A stretch of 11,039 nt of DNA, from NCBI GenBank assembly GCA_017963875.1, contig JAGCTA010000551.1:1-11039 (forward strand), read 5' to 3'. Positions 7,671 through 11,039 of this stretch are shown here, piece by piece (the stretch's first letter is position 1; every line of letters starts with the position of its first letter). The position numbers were made by a program, and so were the translations under genes. The notes under the pieces were generated by a model, which saw only the letters and a list, made by a program, of their open reading frames with translations, did no database searches and was not told the DNA's origin. The stretch comes from Victivallales bacterium. GTDB taxonomy: Bacteria; Verrucomicrobiota; Lentisphaeria; Oligosphaerales; Oligosphaeraceae.

Positions 7671-8144
7671 TCAGAGCCGACGCATAAGGTCCGCCATCTC
7701 AATGGCAGTTTCGGCGGCACTTGAGCCTCGATTTCCTGCCTTGCAACCACTGCGTTCGATTGCCTGCTCAATATTCTCCGTGGTCACCACGCCATAGATG
7801 ACGGGCAAGCCAAACTGCAAGGAAACCTGCGCCAAGCCCTTGGAAACCTCTGCGTTGACATACGTCGCATGAGCCGTACCACCCTGGATGACGACACCCA
7901 GCGCGATGATGGCATCGTATTTCTTGCTTGCCGCCATTTTCTGAGCAACAAGGGGAATTTCAAAAGAACCTGGAACCCATGCGACTTCAATATCTTTGGC
8001 AACGGCGCCATGCCTCAGCAACGTGTCCTGGGCACCCCCCAGAAGTTTGCTCACGAAAAACTCGTTGAAACGTGCGCAGACGATGCCGAACTTCAAGCCC
8101 TTGGCATTCAACTGACCTTCGTATGTCTTCAATTCAGCGTTCAT
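7671..8144 (-). CDS. ribH: 6,7-dimethyl-8-ribityllumazine synthase
   Basis: Penultimate riboflavin enzyme: condenses 5-amino-6-ribitylaminouracil with 3,4-dihydroxy-2-butanone 4-phosphate, usually within a pentameric or 60-mer capsid. The motifs, numbered from ATG 8150, are: ARFNEFF (26-32), the substrate-site VPGSFEIP (59-66), [16 protein letters not shown] (83-98) with the catalytic-type His94, [14 protein letters not shown] (122-135), and the phosphate-site AGNRG (138-142). Length (157-159) is normal. Two ATGs compete: 8150 and 8144. AGGAG at 8152-8156 is only one base from the first but seven from the second, so 8144 is chosen; the difference is two residues. RibBA, encoded 68 nt upstream, makes one of its two substrates, so the pair is functionally coherent. 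ribD and ribE are not in the window. Confidence 0.95.
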   Translation of the reverse strand: MNAELKTYEGQLNAKGLKFGIVCARFNEFFVSKLLGGAQDTLLRHGAVAKDIEVAWVPGSFEIPLVAQKMAASKKYDAIIALGVVIQGGTAHATYVNAEVSKGLAQVSLQFGLPVIYGVVTTENIEQAIERSGCKAGNRGSSAAETAIEMADLMRRL

Positions 8145-8151
8145 TTTCATA

Positions 8152-8156
8152 CTCCT
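8152..8156 (-). promoter_or_regulatory. Ribosome binding site favouring the second ribH ATG
   Basis: AGGAG on the minus strand leaves 1 nt to ATG 8150 and 7 nt to ATG 8144. Normal initiation spacing favours 8144. Confidence 0.6.
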
Positions 8157-8218
8157 GTTGTTATCTTAAGTCCATGTTCCTCAAATATTTTCATCGTCTA
8201 TTTCTGTTTATGCCCCAA

Positions 8219-9406
8219 TCATAGGATATGATCCATGCGTTCCTTTTTCGTCTGCATGTATTTTTCGTTGTACTTTCCTGGTTCAACAACTAGAGGCTCA
8301 CGTCCTGTTATGCTCAATCCATGCCCTTCCAGGCCAACGAGTTTCTTTGGATTGTTGGTCAGCAACCTGATACTGCGCACACCAAGGTTTTTGATGATCT
8401 GCGCACCAATGCCATATTCGCGCAAATCAGGCGCAAACCCCAAACGGACATTGGCATCAACTGTATCAAGTCCCTTTTCCTGCAAATGATATGCATGGAG
8501 TTTGTTCGCCAGACCTATTCCCCTGCCCTCCTGCCTCATATAGACGATAATGCCTGAACCGTTGGCGACAATGCGTTTCATCGCAATCTCCAATTGCTCG
8601 CCGCAGTCGCACCTCAATGAATGGAAAACGTCCCCCGTAAGACACTCGCTATGGACACGCGTCAAGACATCTTCCTTTTCGGAGACATCACCGTAAACCA
8701 GCGCCAGATGCTCGCGTCCGTCGTGCTTCGCCTTGAAGCAATGAAGCATGAACTCTCCGAATTCCGTTGGCAACTTGACCGTCTCAATCAGTTCCACAAG
8801 ACTCTCATTCCGTCTGCGATACTCAATCAATTCCGCCACGGTCCCGCGTCTCAACTGCCATTTGTCACAGAATATTTCAATGTCATCCATGCGGGCCATG
8901 TGCCCGTCATCCTTCATGATTTCGCAAATGACGGCATTCGGGCAAAGCCCCGCAATCCGCATGAGGTCTATGGACGCCTCCGTGTGCCCCGCGCGCACCA
9001 GCACGCCGCCATCCCGCGAAATCAGCGGAAAGACATGGCCAGGCGAATGAAAATCCTTCGCCTGGCACTTCGGGTCGGCGAAAGCGGCAATCGTCTTCGC
9101 ACGGTCAAATGCGGAAATGCCCGTTGTGGTTCCCTCATCAAGGTCAGCGCTGATAGTGAAACAAGTCCCCTTGGGGTCTGTGTTGCGGCACATTTCGTGA
9201 AAACCCAGTTCCAGCGCCCGCTGCTGTGTCATTGGAGAACAGATAAGCCCGCGACCTTGAATCGCCATAAAGGCCACTGCCTGCGGAGTCACAAACTCAG
9301 CAGCCATGACAAGATCGCCCTCATTTTCGCGACTCTCATCATCCGTCAACACAATCATTTTCCCCTCGGACAGATCTCGAGCCAATTCCTCTATTGTGCT
9401 GATCAT
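8219..9406 (-). CDS. ribBA: Bifunctional 3,4-dihydroxy-2-butanone 4-phosphate synthase / GTP cyclohydrolase II
   Basis: Fusion enzyme that opens both branches of riboflavin synthesis: the N-terminal half turns ribulose 5-phosphate into dihydroxybutanone phosphate, the C-terminal half opens GTP. The RibB half (about 1-200 of 395) shows DDESRENEGDL (22-32), TTTGISAFDRA (93-103), PGHVFPL (123-129) and GHTEASIDL (140-148). The RibA half shows RVHSECLTGDVFHSLRCDC (250-268) with zinc cysteines Cys255, Cys266 and Cys268, RQEGRGIGL (291-299), and NNPKKLVGLEGHGL near the end. Both active sites look intact, unlike some RibBA proteins with a degenerate half. ATG 9406 is chosen because AGAGG (9415-9419) lies 8 nt upstream and the family begins here; a TTG at 9433 would add nine codons. 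It leads the ribH-nusB-ftsY-recQ series. No FMN riboswitch motif is evident in the 121-nt leader. Confidence 0.96.
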   Translation of the reverse strand: MISTIEELARDLSEGKMIVLTDDESRENEGDLVMAAEFVTPQAVAFMAIQGRGLICSPMTQQRALELGFHEMCRNTDPKGTCFTISADLDEGTTTGISAFDRAKTIAAFADPKCQAKDFHSPGHVFPLISRDGGVLVRAGHTEASIDLMRIAGLCPNAVICEIMKDDGHMARMDDIEIFCDKWQLRRGTVAELIEYRRRNESLVELIETVKLPTEFGEFMLHCFKAKHDGREHLALVYGDVSEKEDVLTRVHSECLTGDVFHSLRCDCGEQLEIAMKRIVANGSGIIVYMRQEGRGIGLANKLHAYHLQEKGLDTVDANVRLGFAPDLREYGIGAQIIKNLGVRSIRLLTNNPKKLVGLEGHGLSITGREPLVVEPGKYNEKYMQTKKERMDHIL

Positions 9407-9439
9407 GCAAAAAGCCTCTTTTAAAGATTTCAATGGTCA

Positions 9440-9468
9440 TTCCTGCTGTGGATTTCTTGATGCAGGAA
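9440..9468 (-). other. Hairpin in the ribBA leader
   Basis: TTCCTGC (9440-9446) and GCAGGAA (9462-9468) form a perfect 7-bp stem with a 15-nt loop in the gap between rhaA and ribBA. It lies just downstream of a possible -10 element and would sit near the 5' end of the ribBA transcript. No run of T follows it on the minus strand, so it does not look like an intrinsic terminator for rhaA. A function is not known; a role in mRNA stability or regulation is inference. Confidence 0.4.
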
Positions 9469-9477
9469 ATTGAACTT

Positions 9478-9505
9478 AATATAAGCGTGAAAACGCGAAC
9501 TGCAA
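9478..9505 (-). promoter_or_regulatory. Possible weak promoter for ribBA
   Basis: On the minus strand TTGCAG (9500-9505) and TATATT (9478-9483) are 16 nt apart. The -10 matches 5 of 6 consensus bases but the -35 only 3 of 6. Position, 70 nt before the ribBA start and downstream of the rhaA stop, is suitable. Weak pattern evidence only. Confidence 0.3.
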
Positions 9506-9527
9506 CACGTCCTGAAGTTTTCTTTCC

Positions 9528-10790
9528 TCAGATTCTTTTTAGCAGGACATCTTTTTCATACGTGCGTATCGGCGTCATGACATCTCCATCCTGCGGAATA
9601 TTCCTAGTCTCGCAGTAATAGTTCCAGACAGCATTCCACGGCAATGTCTTGTTGCGTTCAAGGACCGCCATTCTCGTCGTGAAATCCCCTGCGTCCTCTG
9701 CCGCACAGGCCTTGTCTGTCGGCTGGAGCATGGCAATCAGCAACGCTTTTTGCCAGTTACGTGCGCCGATGACCCATGCCGCAATGCGGTTGATGCTTGC
9801 GTCAAAATAATCCAAAGTGAAATACAGATTGCTACCATTGTCGTTGCGCACGGATTCCCTTGCCAAATCAAGCAAAGCATCATCAAGGACAATGACATGG
9901 TCGCTGTCCCAACGGACGCCACGGCTGATGTGAAGCAGGATGCCGCCTTGCTGACAGCATATCGCCGACAATTTGTCCGCAATCGACTCTGTCGGATGGA
10001 AATGCCCTGTATCAAGGCAGATGAGTTTATTGTGCTTTGCCGCGTATGTCAGATAGAAATCATGCGAACCGACCGTATAACACTCCACACCAATTCCAAA
10101 CAACTTTGATTCAACGGTATCAATAAGTTCTGTCTTGGGGAATTCCTCTGCGAATGTCGCATTCAACGATTCCAGCAACCGTTCACGCGGAGCACGACGG
10201 TCCGCGGGGCAGTCCTTGTAGCCATCGGGAACCCACACATTGCACACTGCAGGCGTTCCAAGGCGCCGAGCGAATGCCGCGCCGATTCTGCGGCAGGCGA
10301 TGCCATGGTTAATCCAAAATTCGCGAATGGCGGGATCTGGATGGGAAAGCGACAGCCCATGGTCGAGTTTCGGATGTGAATAATAGGCGGGCGCAATGTC
10401 CAGCCCAAGTTTCTTGTCGGCAGCCCAATCCAGCCATCCTGAGAAATTTTCCAATGTAAAGGCATCCCTGTCACGCCCTGGGAACATCGTATCGACTTCA
10501 TGCCCCTGGAGACAGACACGCAATTTCTTCCCTGCGATTAACTTGAGCGCCACTTCCAAGTCCGCCCTGAGTTCCTCAGAATTCCGTGCCCTGCCAGGAT
10601 AATTTCCCGTGACCTGGCAACCGCCAGTCAAGGCATGTCCCGTTGTTTCAAACCCCGTGACATCATCCCCCTGCCACGCATGGATGCTCAGCGGCATGTC
10701 ATCCAACCGTGCCATGGCCCGTTCCGCATCAATACCAAGTTCCGCATAATTTTCTGCGGCCAGTTTGTACATTTCATTGATATGCTTCAT
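9528..10790 (-). CDS. rhaA: L-rhamnose isomerase
   Basis: Cytoplasmic metal-dependent aldose-ketose isomerase that converts L-rhamnose to L-rhamnulose, the first step of the phosphorylating rhamnose pathway. The 420 residues match the usual length (E. coli 419) end to end. Recognisable segments include PLSIHAWQGDDVTGFE (33-48), GNYPGRARN (62-70), LHGLSLSHPDPA-like DHGLSLSHPDPA (143-154), VESKLFGIGVECYTVGSHDFY (226-246), the metal-site CLDTGHFHPTE (258-268), SRGVRWDSDHV (289-299) and LDYFDASINRIAAWVIG (326-342). The metal-binding acidic and His residues of these segments are kept. ATG 10790 has AAGGAG seven bases upstream. It begins 25 nt after the uvrA stop, so it may ride on the uvrA transcript. 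No rhamnulokinase, aldolase, transporter or regulator is next to it, which is unusual for this enzyme. Some family members act on other aldoses, so the in vivo substrate is less certain than the family. Confidence 0.94.
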   Translation of the reverse strand: MKHINEMYKLAAENYAELGIDAERAMARLDDMPLSIHAWQGDDVTGFETTGHALTGGCQVTGNYPGRARNSEELRADLEVALKLIAGKKLRVCLQGHEVDTMFPGRDRDAFTLENFSGWLDWAADKKLGLDIAPAYYSHPKLDHGLSLSHPDPAIREFWINHGIACRRIGAAFARRLGTPAVCNVWVPDGYKDCPADRRAPRERLLESLNATFAEEFPKTELIDTVESKLFGIGVECYTVGSHDFYLTYAAKHNKLICLDTGHFHPTESIADKLSAICCQQGGILLHISRGVRWDSDHVIVLDDALLDLARESVRNDNGSNLYFTLDYFDASINRIAAWVIGARNWQKALLIAMLQPTDKACAAEDAGDFTTRMAVLERNKTLPWNAVWNYYCETRNIPQDGDVMTPIRTYEKDVLLKRI

Positions 10791-10815
10791 CTCATGTCTC
10801 CTTTGGTTGATTGGT

Positions 10816-11039
10816 CTATTTCTTTTTCCTAGAAGTTGTCTTTCGTTTGGCGGGCTCGGTTTCGGAAAGCATCTGTGGGAGATACTGTTTCAAGAATTGC
10901 CCTGTATAGGATTGGGCGCAGAGTGCAATCTGCTCAGGCGTGCCTGTCGCAATGACCGTCCCGCCTTCGTCACCGCCTTCGGGGCCAAGATCAATGACAT
11001 GGTCCGCAACTTTGATGACATCCAGATTATGCTCAATGA
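10816..11039 (-). CDS. uvrA: Excinuclease ABC subunit A, C-terminal end only
   Basis: The right edge cuts the gene, leaving the last 73 codons and the TAG stop at 10816-10818. The frame reads [20 protein letters not shown], then GGDEGG and ATGTPEQIA, the invariant end of UvrA's second ATPase domain. It includes the H-loop His of IEHN, the second residue pair of this fragment. UvrA recognises DNA damage with UvrB in nucleotide excision repair. The tail after the conserved [10 protein letters not shown] segment is short and lysine/arginine-rich ([10 protein letters not shown]), as in many UvrA proteins. It is followed at 25 nt by rhaA. The frame is supported by direct translation and is unambiguous; nothing can be said of the rest of the gene. 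Confidence 0.93.
   Translation of the reverse strand, partial: IEHNLDVIKVADHVIDLGPEGGDEGGTVIATGTPEQIALCAQSYTGQFLKQYLPQMLSETEPAKRKTTSRKKK

Noticed and set aside
8621..9424. Open frame of 267 codons on the plus strand
   Set aside because: Entirely antisense to ribBA, whose two catalytic halves are intact; the product has no recognisable motif.
9485..9496. GCGT-gaaa-ACGC mini-hairpin upstream of ribBA
   Set aside because: Only a 4-bp stem, with its GNRA-type loop on the strand opposite to transcription; it overlaps the possible promoter spacer.
1..11039. Search for tRNA or rRNA genes, CRISPR arrays, transposases, toxin-antitoxin pairs or defence genes
   Set aside because: The minus strand is almost fully occupied by recognised housekeeping genes, no regularly spaced repeats are seen, and every gap is under 220 nt.

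Overview
This is a contiguous block of chromosome in which every supported gene lies on the minus strand, so transcription runs from the right end to the left. It holds nine complete protein genes and two cut by the window edges. There are no tRNA or rRNA genes, CRISPR arrays or transposase genes. The content is mostly housekeeping. HldD, which makes the heptose of lipopolysaccharide inner core, points to a Gram-negative envelope. The signal peptide of the gene at the left edge fits that. PyrK implies the NAD-linked (class 1B) dihydroorotate dehydrogenase, which is common in anaerobes. Base composition is about half GC by eye. A Gram-negative anaerobe, perhaps of the Planctomycetes-Verrucomicrobia-Lentisphaerae group or a gut bacterium with a similar gene order, would fit, but this placement is a low-confidence inference.

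Layout in transcription order (right to left). The last 73 codons of uvrA are followed after 25 nt by rhaA (L-rhamnose isomerase). After a 121-nt gap with a possible promoter and a leader hairpin comes a riboflavin and housekeeping cluster: ribBA, ribH, nusB, ftsY, recQ. In it nusB and ftsY are 1 nt apart, and recQ follows ftsY by 27 nt in the same reading frame. The 215-nt gap after recQ is the largest non-coding stretch. It holds a 158-bp element bounded by perfect 10-bp inverted repeats and packed with smaller palindromes. Next come hldD and pyrK, 51 nt apart, then a 115-nt gap with a good sigma-70-like promoter, then nadB. The left edge cuts the start of a secreted protein whose N-terminus resembles SurA-type peptidyl-prolyl isomerases.

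How the genes relate. RibBA and RibH supply both branches that lead to riboflavin, hence FMN and FAD. NadB and PyrK are FAD enzymes of NAD and pyrimidine synthesis. NusB (rRNA antitermination), FtsY (membrane targeting), RecQ and UvrA (DNA repair) are core functions. RhaA is the only catabolic enzyme and has no other rhamnose gene beside it here. I found no convincing new multi-gene system. The least explained sequence is the inverted-repeat element between recQ and hldD.
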